DNA of 64,000 nt from Crossaster papposus (GCA_037893245.1 JBAIAA010000599.1:992001-1056000); one strand, 5' to 3'. Positions 12,691 through 25,544 are shown, counted from the stretch's first letter. Translations and numbers: made by a program. Notes: generated by a model from the letters alone, not told the origin.

Positions 12691-13965
12691 TCACTGTGCT
12701 GAGCAAAATAGTGAGTGTTCCCATCACAGTGTGACTGAGAGCAGTCACTGTGCTGAACAGAATAGTGAGTGTTCCCATCACAGTGTGACTGAGAGCTGTT
12801 AATGTGCTGAGCAGAATAGTAAGTGTTCACATCACAGTGTGACTGAGAGCAGTCACTGTGCTGAGCAGAATAGTGAGTGTTCCCATCACAGTGTGACTGC
12901 GAGGGCATTCACTGTGCAGAGCAGAATAGTGAGTGTTCCCATCACAGTGTGACTGAGAGCAGTCACTGTGCTGAGCAGAATAGTGAATGTTCCCAACACA
13001 GTGTGACTGAGAGCAGTCACTTCGCAAAGCAAAAATAGTGAGTGTTCCAATCACAGTATGACTAAGAGCAGTCACTGTGCTGAGCAGAATAGTGAGTGTT
13101 CCCTTCACAGTGTGACTGAGAGCTGTCATTGTGCTGAACAGAATTGGGAGTGTTCCCACCACAGTGTGACTGAGAACAGTCACTGTGCTGAGCAGAATAG
13201 TAAGTGTTCCCATCGCAGTGTGACTGTGAGAGCATTCACTGTGCTGAGCAGAATCGTGAGTGTTCCCGTCACAGTGTGACTGAGAGCTCTCATTGTGCTG
13301 AGCAGAATAGTGAGTGTTCCCATCACAGTGTGACTGAGAGCAGTCACTGTGCTGAGCAAAATAGTGAGTGTTCCCGTAACAGCTTGACTGAGAGCAGTCA
13401 CTGTGCTGAACAGAATAGTGAGTGTTCCCATCACAGTGTGAGAGATGTCAATGTGCTGAGCAGAATAGTAAGTGTTCACATCACAGTGTGCCTGAGAGCA
13501 GTCACTGTGCTGAGCAGAATAGCGAGTGTTCCCATCACATTGTGACTGCGAGAGCATTCACTGTGCTGAACAGAATAGTGGGTGTTCCCATCACAGTGTG
13601 ACTGAGAGCTGTCAATGTGCTGAGCAGAATAGTAAGTGTTCACATCACAGTGTGACTGAGAGCTGTCAATGTGCTGAGCAGAATAGTGAGTGTTCACATC
13701 ACAGTGCGACTGAGAGCAGTCACTATGCTGAGCAAAATAGTGAGTGTTGCCATCACAGTATGACTGAGAGCAGTCACTGTGCTGAGCAGAATAGTGAGTG
13801 TTCCCATCACATTGTGACTGCGAGAGCATTCACTGTGCTGAACAGAATAGTGGGTGTTCCCATCACAGTGTGACTGAGAGCTGTCAATGTGCTGAGCAGA
13901 ATAGTAAGTGTTCACATCACAGTGTGACTGAGAGCTGTTAATGTGCTGAGCAGAATAGTAAGTGT
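12690..13965. repeat. Rearranged monomers between the 1,845-bp pair and the 14-kb block
   Basis: This stretch joins pieces of neighbouring units: 13125-13765 repeats 11281-11921 at offset 1,844, and a TTCG marker with extra A lies at 13021, only 815 bp after the one at 12206. I see only satellite monomers here, in the usual orientation. Confidence 0.7.
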
Positions 13966-15018
13966 TCACATCACAGTGTGACTGAGAGCAGTCACTGTGC
14001 TGAGCAGAATAGTGAGTGTTCCCATCACAGTGTGACTGCGAGGGCATTCACTGTGCAGAGCAGAATAGTGAGTGTTCCCATCACAGTGTGACTGAGAGCT
14101 GTCAATGTGCTGAGCAGAATAGTGAGTGTTCACATCACAGTACGACTGAGAGCAGTCACTGTGCTGTGCACAAGAGTGAGTGTTCCCATCACAGTGTGAC
14201 TGCGAGAGCAATCATTGTGCAGAGCAGAATAGTGAGTGTTCCCATCACAGTGTTACAGAGAGCAGTCACTGTGCTGAGCAGAATAGTGAGTGTGCCCATC
14301 ACAGTATGACTGTGAGAGCAGTCACTGTGCTGAGCAGAATAGTGAGTGTTCCCATTACAGTGTGACTGTGAGAGCAGTCACTGTGCTGAGCAGAATAGTG
14401 AATGTTCCCAACACAGTGTGACTGAGAGCAGTCACTTCGCAAAGCAAAATAGTGAGTGTTCCAATCACAGTATGGCTAAGAGCAGTCACTGTGCTGAGCA
14501 GAATAGTGAGTGTTCCCTTCACAGTGTGACTGAGAGCTGTCATTGTGCTGAACAGAATAGTGAGTGTTCCCACAACAGTGTGACTGAGAGCAGTCACTAT
14601 GCTTAGCAGAATAGTGAGTGTTCCAATCACAGTATGGCAAAGAGCAGTCACTCTGCTGAGCAGAATATTGAGTGTTCCCATCACAGTGTGACTGAGAGCT
14701 GTCATTGTGCTGAACAGAATAGTGAGTGTTCCCACCACAGTGTGACTGGGAGCAGTCACTGTGCTGAACAGAATAGTGAGTGTTCCCATCACAGTGTGAC
14801 TGAGAGCTGTCAATGTGCTGAGCAGAATAGTAAGTGTTCACACTACAGTATGACTGAGAGCAGTCACTGTGCTGAGCAGAATAGTGAGTGTTCCCATCAC
14901 AATGTGACTGCGAGAGCATTCACTGTGCTGAACAGAATAGTGAGTGTTCCCATCACAGTGTGACTGAGAGCTGTCAATGTGCTCAGCAGAATAGTAAGTG
15001 TTCACACCACAGTGTGAC
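13966..15018. repeat. Copy of 688-1740 at offset 13,278
   Basis: Landmarks such as TGTGCTGTGCACAAGAG, GTGTTACAGAGAGC, the TTCG marker (1158 and 14436) and the premature CTTAGCAG are preserved in order. The match ends near 15018 and is followed by a copy of about 12035-12958. Confidence 0.75.
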
Positions 15019-15974
15019 TGAGAGGAGTCACTGTGCTGAACAGAATAGTGAGTGTTCCCATCACAGTGTGACTGAGAGCTGTTAATGTGCTGAGCAGAAT
15101 AGTAATTGTTCACATCACAGTGTGACTGAGAGCTGTCAATGAGCTGAGCAGAATAGTAAGTGTTCACATCACAGTGTGACTGAGAGAGCAATCACTGTGC
15201 AGGGCAGAATAGTGAGTGTTCCCATCACAGTGTTACAGAGAGCAGTCACTGTGCTGAGCAGAATAGTGAATGTTCCCAACACAGTGTGACTGAGAGCAGT
15301 CACTTCGCAAAGCAAAAATAGTGAGTGTTCCAATCACAGTATGACTAAGAGCAGTCACTGTGCTGAGCAGAATAGTGAGTGTTCCCTTCACAGTGTGACT
15401 GAGAGCTGTCATTGTGCTGAACAGAATAGTGGGTGTTCCCACAACAGTGTGACTGAGAGCAGTCACTATGCTGAGCAGAATAGTGAGTGTTCCAATCACA
15501 GTATGGCTAAGAGCAGTCACTCTGCTGAGCAGAATATTGAGTGTTCCCATCACAGTGTGACTGAGAGCTGTCATTGTGCTGAACTGAATAGTGAGTGTTC
15601 CCACCACAGTGTGACTGAGAGCAGTCACTGTGCTGAGCAGAATAGTAAGTGTTCCCATCACAGTGTGACTGTGAGAGCATTCACTGTGCTGAGCAGAATA
15701 ATGAGTATTCCCGTCATACTTTGACTGAGAGCTCTCATTGTCCTGAGCAGAATAGTGAGTGTTCCCATCACAGTGCGACTGAGAGCAGTCACTGTGCTGA
15801 GCAAAATAGTGAGTGTTCCCATCACAGTGTGACTGAGAGCAGTCACTGTGCTGAACAGAATAGTGAGTGTTCCCATCACAGTGTGACTGAGAGCTGTTAA
15901 TGTGCTGAGCAGAATAGTAAGTGTTCACATCACAGTGTGACTGAGAGCAGTCACTGTGCTGAGCAGAATAGTGA

Positions 15975-18102
15975 GTGTTCCCATCACAGTGTGACTGCGA
16001 GGGCATTCACTGTGCAGAGCAGAATAGTGAGTGTTCCCATCACAGTGTGACTGAGAGCTGTCAATGTGCTAAGCAGAATAGTGAGTGTTCACATCACAGT
16101 ACGACTGAGAGCAGTCACTGTGCTGTGCACAAGAGTGAGTGTTCCCATCACAGTGTGACTGCGAGAGCAATCATTGTGCAGAGCAGAATAGTGAGTGTTC
16201 CCATCACAGTGTTACAGAGAGCAGTCACTGTGCTGAGCAGAATAGTGAGTGTGCCCATCACAGTATGACTGTGAGAGCAGTCACTGTGCTGAGCAGAATA
16301 GTGAGTGTTCCCATTACAGTGTGACTGTGAGAGCAGTCACTGTGCTGAGCAGAATAGTGAATGTTCCCAACACAGTGTGACTGAGAGCAGTCACTTCGCA
16401 AAGCAAAATAGTGAGTGTTCCAATCACAGTATGGCTAAGAGCAGTCACTGTGCTGAGCAGAATAGTGAGTGTTCCCTTCACAGTGTGACTGAGACCTGTC
16501 ATTGTGCTGAACAGAATAGTGAGTGTTCCCACAACAGTGTGACTGAGAGCAGTCACTATGCTTAGCAGAATAGTGAGTGTTCCAATCACAGTATGGCAAA
16601 GAGCAGTCACTCTGCTGAGCAGAATATTGAGTGTTCCCATCACAGTGTGACTGAGAGCTGTCATTGTGCTGAACAGAATAGTGAGTGTTCCCACCACAGT
16701 GTGACTGGGAGCAGTCACTGTGCTGAACAGAATAGTGAGTGTTCCCATCACAGTGTGACTGAGAGCTGTCAATGTGCTGAGCAGAATAGTAAGTGTTCAC
16801 ACTACAGTATGACTGAGAGCAGTCACTGTGCTGAGCAGAATAGTGAGTGTTCCCATCACAATGTGACTGCGAGAGCATTCACTGTGCTGAACAGAATAGT
16901 GAGTGTTCCCATCACAGTGTGACTGAGAGCTGTCAATGTGCTGAGCAGAATAGTAAGTGTTCACACCACAGTGTGACTGAGAGCTGTCAATGTGCTGAGC
17001 AGAATAGTGAGTGTTCACATCACAGTACGACTGAGAGCAGTCACTGTGCTGTGCACAAGAGTGAGTGTTCCCATCACAGTGTGACTGCAAGAGCAATCAT
17101 TGTGCAGAGTAGAATAGTGAGTGTTCCCATCATAGTGTTACAGAGAGCAGTCACTGTGCTGCGCAGAATAGTGAGTATTCCCATCACAGTTTGACTGTGA
17201 GAGCAGTCACTGTGCTGAGCAGAATAGTGAGTGTTCCCATTACAGTGTGGCTGAGAGCTCTCACTGTGCTGAGCAGAATAATGAGTGTTCCCATTACAGT
17301 GTGACTGTGAGAGCAGTCACTGTGCTGAGCAGAATAGTGAGTGTTCCCATCACAGTGTTACAGAGAGCAGTCACTGTGCTGAGCAGAATAGTGAGTGTGC
17401 CATCACAGTGTGACTGTAAGAGCAGTCACTGTGCTGAGCAGAATAGTGAGTGTTCCCATTACAGTGTGACTGTGAGAGCAGTCACTGTGCTGAGCAGAAT
17501 AGTGAATGTTCCCAACACAGTGTGACTGAGAGCAGTCACTTCGCAAAGCAAAAATAGTGAGTGTTCCAATCACAGTATGACTAAGAGCAGTCACTGTGCT
17601 GAGCAGAATAGTGAGTGTTCCCTTCACAGTGTGACTAAGAGCTGTCATTGTGCTGAACAGAATAGTGGGTGTTCCCACAACAGTGTGACTGAGAGCAGTC
17701 ACTATGCTGAGCAGAATAGTGAGTGTTCCAATCACAGTATGGCTAAGAGCAGTCACTCTGCTGAGCAGAATATTGAGTGTTCCCATCACAGTGTGACTGA
17801 GAGCTGTCATTGTGCTGAACTGAATAGTGAGTGTTCCCACCACAGTGTGACTGAGAGCAGTCACTGTGCTGAGCAGAATAGTAAGTGTTCCCATCACAGT
17901 GTGACTGTGAGAGCATTCACTGTGCTGAGCAGAATAATGAGTGTTCCCGTCACACTGTGACTGAGAGCTCTCATTGTCCTGAGCAGAATAGTGAGTGTTC
18001 CCATCACAGTGCGACGGAGAGCAGTCACTGTGCTGAGCAAAATAGTGAGTGTTCCCATCACAGTGTGACTCAGAGCAGTCACTGTGCTGAACAGAATAGT
18101 GA
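15975..18102. repeat. 39-monomer HOR, 2,128 bp, unit 1
   Basis: 39 monomers, 11 of them 56 bp. Starting from the 56-bp insertion at 16271, the gaps between 56-bp monomers are 1-10-4-2-2-2-1-8-4-3-2 monomers. One single-base deletion (GTGTGCCATC, near 17397) and one extra A (near 17550) cancel in length. TTCG markers lie at 16395 and 17540. Most of it also matches about 740-2880 at offset 15,237. Confidence 0.85.
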
Positions 18103-20230
18103 GTGTTCCCATCACAGTGTGACTGCGAGGGCATTCACTGTGCAGAGCAGAATAGTGAGTGTTCCCATCACAGTGTGACTGAGAGCTGTCAATGTGCTGA
18201 GCAGAATAGTGAGTGTTCACATCACAGTACGACTGAGAGCAGTCACTGTGCTGTGCACAAGAGTGAGTGTTCCCATCACAGTGTGACTGCGAGAGCAATC
18301 ATTGTGCAGAGCAGAATAGTGAGTGTTCCCATCACAGTGTTACAGAGAGCAGTCACTGTGCTGAGCAGAATAGTGAGTGTGCCCATCACAGTATGACTGT
18401 GAGAGCAGTCACTGTGCTGAGCAGAATAGTGAGTGTTCCCATTACAGTGTGACTGTGAGAGCAGTCACTGTGCTGAGCAGAATAGTGAATGTTCCCAACA
18501 CAGTGTGACTGAGAGCAGTCACTTCGCAAAGCAAAATAGTGAGTGTTCCAATCACAGTATGGCTAAGAGCAGTCACTGTGCTGAGCAGAATAGTGAGTGT
18601 TCCCTTCACAGTGTGACTGAGAGCTGTCATTGTGCTGAACAGAATAGTGAGTGTTCCCACAACAGTGTGACTGAGAGCAGTCACTATGCTTAGCAGAATA
18701 GTGAGTGTTCCAATCACAGTATGGCAAAGAGCAGTCACTCTGCTGAGCAGAATATTGAGTGTTCCCATCACAGTGTGACTGAGAGCTGTCATTGTGCTGA
18801 ACAGAATAGTGAGTGTTCCCACCACAGTGTGACTGGGAGCAGTCACTGTGCTGAACAGAATAGTGAGTGTTCCCATCACAGTGTGACTGAGAGCTGTCAA
18901 TGTGCTGAGCAGAATAGTAAGTGTTCACACTACAGTATGACTGAGAGCAGTCACTGTGCTGAGCAGAATAGTGAGTGTTCCCATCACAATGTGACTGCGA
19001 GAGCATTCACTGTGCTGAACAGAATAGTGAGTGTTCCCATCACAGTGTGACTGAGAGCTGTCACTGTGCTGAGCAGAATAGTAAGTGTTCACACCACAGT
19101 GTGACTGAGAGCTGTCAATGTGCTGAGCAGAATAGTGAGTGTTCACATCACAGTACGACTGAGAGCAGTCACTGTGCTGTGCACAAGAGTGAGTGTTCCC
19201 ATCACAGTGTGACTGCAAGAGCAATCATTGTGCAGAGTAGAATAGTGAGTGTTCCCATCATAGTGTTACAGAGAGCAGTCACTGTGCTGCGCAGAATAGT
19301 GAGTATTCCCATCACAGTTTGACTGTGAGAGCAGTCACTGTGCTGAGCAGAATAGTGAGTGTTCCCATTACAGTGTGGCTGAGAGCTCTCACTGTGCTGA
19401 GCAGAATAATGAGTGTTCCCATTACAGTGTGACTGTGAGAGCAGTCACTGTGCTGAGCAGAATAGTGAGTGTTCCCATCACAGTGTTACAGAGAGCAGTC
19501 ACTGTGCTGAGCAGAATAGTGAGTGTGCCATCACAGTGTGACTGTAAGAGCAGTCACTGTGCTGAGCAGAATAGTGAGTGTTCCCATTACAGTGTGACTG
19601 TGAGAGCAGTCACTGTGCTGAGCAGAATAGTGAATGTTCCCAACACAGTGTGACTGAGAGCAGTCACTTCGCAAAGCAAAAATAGTGAGTGTTCCAATCA
19701 CAGTATGACTAAGAGCAGTCACTGTGCTGAGCAGAATAGTGAGTGTTCCCTTCACAGTGTGACTAAGAGCTGTCATTGTGCTGAACAGAATAGTGGGTGT
19801 TCCCACAACAGTGTGACTGAGAGCAGTCACTATGCTGAGCAGAATAGTGAGTGTTCCAATCACAGTATGGCTAAGAGCAGTCACTCTGCTGAGCAGAATA
19901 TTGAGTGTTCCCATCACAGTGTGACTGAGAGCTGTCATTGTGCTGAACTGAATAGTGAGTGTTCCCACCACAGTGTGACTGAGAGCAGTCACTGTGCTGA
20001 GCAGAATAGTAAGTGTTCCCATCACAGTGTGACTGTGAGAGCATTCACTGTGCTGAGCAGAATAATGAGTGTTCCCGTCACACTGTGACTGAGAGCTCTC
20101 ATTGTCCTGAGCAGAATAGTGAGTGTTCCCATCACAGTGCGACGGAGAGCAGTCACTGTGCTGAGCAAAATAGTGAGTGTTCCCATCACAGTGTGACTGA
20201 GAGCAGTCACTGTGCTGAACAGAATAGTGA
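18103..20230. repeat. 39-monomer HOR, 2,128 bp, unit 2
   Basis: Exact-register copy of the previous unit with few point changes, for example AGCTGTCACTG near 19060 where unit 1 has AGCTGTCAATG. TTCG markers at 18523 and 19668 are each 2,128 bp after their partners. Confidence 0.85.
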
Positions 20231-20820
20231 GTGTTCCCATCACAGTGTGACTGCGAGGGCATTCACTGTGCAGAGCAGAATAGTGAGTGTTCCCATCACA
20301 GTGTGACTGAGAGCTGTCAATGTGCTGAGCAGAATAGTGAGTGTTCACATCACAGTACGACTGAGAGCAGTCACTGTGCTGTGCACAAGAGTGAGTGTTC
20401 CCATCACAGTGTGACTGCGAGAGCAATCATTGTGCAGAGCAGAATAGTGAGTGTTCCCATCACAGTGTTACAGAGAGCAGTCACTGTGCTGAGCAGAATA
20501 GTGAGTGTGCCCATCACAGTATGACTGTGAGAGCAGTCACTGTGCTGAGCAGAATAGTGAGTGTTCCCATTACAGTGTGACTGTGAGAGCAGTCACTGTG
20601 CTGAGCAGAATAGTGAATGTTCCCAACACAGTGTGACTGAGAGCAGTCACTTCGCAAAGCAAAATAGTGAGTGTTCCAATCACAGTATGGCTAAGAGCAG
20701 TCACTGTGCTGAGCAGAATAGTGAGTGTTCCCTTCACAGTGTGACTGAGAGCTGTCATTGTGCTGAACAGAATAGTGAGTGTTCCCACAACAGTGTGACT
20801 GAGAGCAGTCACTATGCTTA
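20231..20820. repeat. 39-monomer HOR, partial unit 3
   Basis: It continues the 2,128-bp register (TTCG marker at 20651) and then crosses into the block that copies the 7.7-kb region. The crossover lies before about 20850, where GGCTAAG replaces the GGCAAAG of units 1 and 2. Confidence 0.75.
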
Positions 20821-23186
20821 GCAGAATAGTGAGTGTTCCAATCACAGTATGGCTAAGAGCAGTCACTCTGCTGAGCAGAATATTGAGTGTTCCCATCACA
20901 GTGTGACTGAGAGCTGTCATTGTGCTGAACAGAATAGTGAGTGTTCCCACCACAGTGTGACTGAGAGCAGTCACTGTGCTGAGCAGAATAGTCAGTGTTC
21001 CCATCACAGTGTGACTGTGAGAGCATTCACTGTGCTGAGCAGAATAGTGAGTGTTCCCGTCACATTGTGACTGAGAGCTCACATTGTGCTGAGCAGAATA
21101 GTGAGTGTTCCCATCACAGTGTGACTGAGAGCAGTCACTGTGCTGAGCAAAATAGTGAGTGTTGCCATCACAGTGTGACTGCGAGCAGTAACTGTGCTGA
21201 ACAGAATAGTGAGTGTTCCCATCACAGTGTGACTGAGAGCTGTTAATGTGCTGAGCAGAATAGTAAGTGTTCACATCACAGTGTGACTGAGAGAGCAATC
21301 ACTGTGCAGGGCATAATAGTGAGTTTTCCCATCGCAGTGTTACAGAGAGCAGTCACTGTGCTGAGCAGAATAGTGAGTGTTCCCATCACGGTGTTACAGA
21401 GAGCAGTCACTGTGCTGAGCAGAATAGTGAGTGTTCCCATCACAGTGTGACTGTGAGAGCATTCACTGTGCTGAGCAGAAGAGTGAGTGTTCCCATCACA
21501 GTGTGACTGAGAGCAGTCACTGTGTTGAGCAAAATAGTGAGTGTTCCCATCACAGTGTGTCTGAGAGCAGTTACTGTGCTGAGCAGAATAGTGAGTGTTC
21601 CCATCACAGTGTGACTGAGAGCAGTCACTTGGCTGAGCAGAATAGTGAGTGTTTCCATTACAGTGTGACTGTGAGAGCAGTCACTGTGCTGAGCAGAATA
21701 GTGAATGTTCCCGCCACAGTGTGACTGAGAGCAGTCACTTCGCAAAGCAAAATAGTGAGTGTTCCAATCACAGTATGACTAAGAGCAGTCACTGTGCTGA
21801 GCAGAATAGTGAATGTTCCCTTCACAGTGTGCCTGAGAGCTGTCATTGTGCTGAACAGAATAGTGAGTGTTCCCACCACAGTGTGACTGAGAGCAGTCAC
21901 TGTGCTGAGCAGAATAGTAAGTGTTCCCATCACAGTGTGACTGTGAGAGCATTCACTGTGCTGAGCAGAATAGTGAGTGTTCCCATCACAGTGTGACTGA
22001 GAGCAGTCACTGTGCTGAACAGAATAGTGAGTGTTCCCATCACAGTCTGACTGAGAGCTGTCAATGTGCTTAGCAGAATAGTAAGTGTTCACATCACCGT
22101 GTGACTGAGAGCAGTCACTGTGCTGAGCAGAATAGTGAGTGTTCCCACCACAGTGTGACTGAGAGCAGTCACTGTGCTGAGCAGAATAGTAAGTGTTCTC
22201 ACCACAGTGTGACTGAGAGCTCTCATTGTGCTGAGCATAATAGTGAGTGTTTCCATCACAGTGTGACTGCGAGGGCATTCACTGTGCAGAGCAGAATAGT
22301 GAGTGTTCCCATCACAGTGTGACTGAGAGCTGTCATTGTGCTGAACAGAATTGGGAGTGTTCCCACCACAGTGTGACTGAGAACAGTCACTGTGCTGAGC
22401 AGAATAGTAAGTGTTCCCATCGCAGTGTGACTGTGAGAGCATTCACTGTGCTGAGCAGAATCGTGAGTGTTCCCGTCACAGTGTGACTGAGAGCTCTCAT
22501 TGTGCTGAGCAGAATAGTGAGTGTTCCCATCACAGTGTGACTGAGAGCAGTCACTGTGCTGAGCAAAATAGTGAGTGTTCCCGTAACAGCTTGACTGAGA
22601 GCAGTCACTGTGCTGAACAGAATAGTGAGTGTTCCCATCACAGTGTGAGAGATGTCAATGTGCTGAGCAGAATAGTAAGTGTTCACATCACAGTGTGCCT
22701 GAGAGCAGTCACTGTGCTGAGCAGAATAGCGAGTGTTCCCATCACATTGTGACTGCGAGAGCATTCACTGTGCTGAACAGAATAGTGGGTGTTCCCATCA
22801 CAGTGTGACTGAGAGCTGTCAATGTGCTGAGCAGAATAGTAAGTGTTCACATCACAGTGTGACTGAGAGCTGTCAATGTGCTGAGCAGAATAGTGAGTGT
22901 TCACATCACAGTGCGACTGAGAGCAGTCACTATGCTGAGCAAAATAGTGAGTGTTGCCATCACAGTGTGACTGAGAGGAGTCACTGTGCTGAACAGAATA
23001 GTGAGTGTTCCCATCACAGTGTGACTGAGAGCTGTTAATGTGCTGAGCAGAATAGTAATTGTTCACATCACAGTGTGACTGAGAGCTGTCAATGAGCTGA
23101 GCAGAATAGTAAGTGTTCACATCACAGTGTGACTGAGAGAGCAATCACTGTGCAGGGCAGAATAGTGAGTGTTCCCATCGCAGTGT
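20570..23186. repeat. 2.6-kb copy of 7674-10290 at offset 12,896
   Basis: A run of landmarks keeps the 12,896-bp offset: TTCG 7755/20651 and 8843/21739, 50-bp monomer 9751/22647. The match crosses the junction between the 4,361-bp and 1,845-bp units of the 9-kb region, so that junction existed before this copy was made. Confidence 0.8.
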
Positions 23187-24935
23187 TACAGAGAGCAGTC
23201 ACTGTGCTGAGCAGAATAGTGAGAGTTCCCATCACAGTGTTACAGAGAGCAGTCACTGTGCTGAGCAGAATAGTGAGTGTTCCCATCACAGTGTGACTGT
23301 GAGAGCATTCACTGTGCTGAGCAGAAGAGTGAGTGTTCCCATCACAGTGTGACTGAGAGCAGTCACTGTGCTGAGCAAAATAGTGAGTGTTCCCATCACA
23401 GTGTGTCTGAGAGCAGTTACTGTGCTGAGCAGAATAGTGAGTGTTCCCATCACAGTGTGACTGAGAGCAGTCACTTGGCTGAGCAGAATGGTGAGTGTTT
23501 CCATTACAGTGTGACTGTGAGAGCAGTCACTGTGCTGAGCAGAATAGTGAATGTTCCCGCCACAGTGTGACTGAGAGCTCTCATTGTGCTGAGCATAATA
23601 GTGAGTGTTTCCATCACAGTGTGACTGCGAGGGCATTCACTGTGCAGAGCAGAATAGTGAGTGTTCCCATCACAGTGTGACTGAGAGCTGTCATTGTGCT
23701 GAACAGAATGGGGAGTGTTCCCACCACAGTGTGACTGAGAACAGTCACTGAGCTGAGCAGAATAGTAAGTGTTCCCATCACAGTGTGACTGTGAGAGCAT
23801 TCACTGTGCTGAGCAGAATCGTGAGTGTTCCCGTCACAGTGTGACTGAGAGCTCTCATTGTGCTGAGCAGAATAGTGAGTGTTCCCATCACAGTGTGACT
23901 GAGAGCAGTCACTGTGCTGAGCAAAATAGTGAGTGTTCCCGTAACAGCGTGACTGAGAGCAGTCACTGTGCTGAACAGAATAGTGAGTGTTCCCATCACA
24001 GTGTGAGAGATGTCAATGTGCTGAGCAGAATAGTAAGTGTTCACATCACAGTGTGCCTGAGAGCAGTCACTGTGCTGAGCAGAATAGCGAGTGTTCCCAT
24101 CACATTGTGACTGCGAGAGCATTCACTGTGCTGAACAGAATAGTGGGTGTTCCCATCACAGTGTGACTGAGAGCTGTCAATGTGCTGAGCAGAATAGTAA
24201 GTGTTCACATCACAGTGTGACTGAGAGCTGTCAATGTGCTGAGCAGAATAGTGAGTGTTCACATCACAGTGCGACTGAGAGCAGTCACTATGCTGAGCAA
24301 AATAGTGAGTGTTGCCATCACAGTGTGACTGAGAGGAGTCACTGTGCTGAACAGAATAGTGAGTGTTCCCATCACAGTGTGACTGAGAGCTGTTAATGTG
24401 CTGAGCAGAATAGTAAGTGTTCACATCACAGTGTGACTGAGAGCTGTCAATGAGCTGAGCAGAATAGTAAGTGTTCACATCACAGTGTGACTGAGAGAGC
24501 AATCACTGTGCAGGGCAGAATAGTGAGTGTTCCCATCGCAGTGTTACAGAGAGCAGTCATTGTGCTGAGCAGAATAGTGAGTGTTCCCATCACAGTGTTA
24601 CAGAGAGCAGTCACTGTGCTGAGCAGAATAGTGAGTGTTCCCATCACAGTGTGACTGTGAGAGCATTCACTGTGCTGAGCAGAAGAGTGAGTGTTCCCAT
24701 CACAGTATGACTGAGAGCAGTCACTGTGCTGAGAAAAATAGTGAGTGTTCCCATCACAGTGTGTCTGAGAGCAGTTACTGTGCTGAGCAGAATAGTGAGT
24801 GGTCCCATCACAGTGTGACTGAGAGCAGTCACTTGGCTGAGCAGAATAGTGAGTGTTTCCATTACAGTGTGACTGTGAGAGCAGTCACTGTGCTGAGCAG
24901 AATAGTGAATGTTCCCGCCACAGTGTGACTGAGAG
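22380..24935. repeat. 1,358-bp offset duplication, two copies
   Basis: About 22380-23577 recurs at 23738-24935, offset 1,358 bp (25 monomers, 6 of 56 bp, minus the 4-bp deletion). The 50-bp monomers at 22647 and 24005 mark the pair. The second copy leads straight into the 1,744-bp array. Confidence 0.75.
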
Positions 24936-25477
24936 CAGTCACTTCGCAAAGCAAAATAGTGAGTGTTCCAATCACAGTATGACTAAGAGCAGTCACTGTG
25001 CTGAGCAGAATAGTGAATGTTCCCTTCACAGTGTGCCTGAGAGCTGTCATTGTGCTGAACAGAATAGTGAGTGTTCCCACCACAGTGTGACTGAGAGCAG
25101 TCACTGTGCTGAGCAGAATAGTAAGTGTTCCCATCACAGTGTGACTGTGAGAGCATTCACTGTGCTGAGCAGAATCGTGAGTGTTCCCGTCACAATGTGA
25201 CTGAGAGCTCTCATTGTGCTGAGCAGAATAGTGAGTGTTCCCGTCACAGTGTGACTGAGAGCAGTCACTGTGCTGAGCAAAATAGTGAGTGTTCCCATCA
25301 CAGTGTTACAGAGAGCAGTCACTGTGCTGAGCAGAATAGTGAGTGTTCCCATCACAGTGTGACTGTGAGAGCATTCACTGTGCTGAGCAGAAGAGTGAGT
25401 GTTCCCATCACAGTGTGACTGAGAGCAGTCACTGTGCTGAGCAAAATAGTGAGTGTTCCCATCACAGTGTGACTGAG

Positions 25478-25531
25478 AGCAGTCACTGTGCTGAACAGAA
25501 TAGTGAGTGTTCCCATCACAGTGTGACTGAG
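25478..25531. repeat. Reference 54-bp monomer
   Basis: This copy differs from the consensus at one base (CTGAACAG for CTGAGCAG) and serves as the type example. It starts at AGCAGTCAC and ends at GTGACTGAG, followed directly by the next AGC at 25532. Composition of the consensus is 14 A, 16 G, 11 C and 13 T. The first and last thirds resemble each other (CAGTCAC-TGTG-CTGAG against CA-TCACAGTGTGACTGAG), which hints that the monomer grew from a shorter unit. Confidence 0.9.
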
Positions 25532-25544
25532 AGCAGTCACTGTG
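25517..25544. other. Hairpin-forming dyad at the monomer junction (type example)
   Basis: CACAG and TGACTG on the left pair with CAGTCA and CTGTG on the right. This gives an 11-bp stem with a 2-nt TG bulge and a 4-nt AGAG loop. The dyad spans the end of one monomer and the start of the next, so it recurs about every 54 bp wherever both arms keep the consensus. In 56-bp monomers the extra dinucleotide enlarges the loop to 6 nt. Common variants (AGCTGTCAATG on the right arm, GTTACAGAG on the left) weaken the stem without a matching change in the other arm. Confidence 0.6.

Noticed and set aside
25517..25544. Structured non-coding RNA supported by covariation
   Set aside because: Common variants change one arm of the dyad (AGCTGTCAATG or GTTACAGAG) without compensating change in the other, so there is no sign of selection on an RNA stem.
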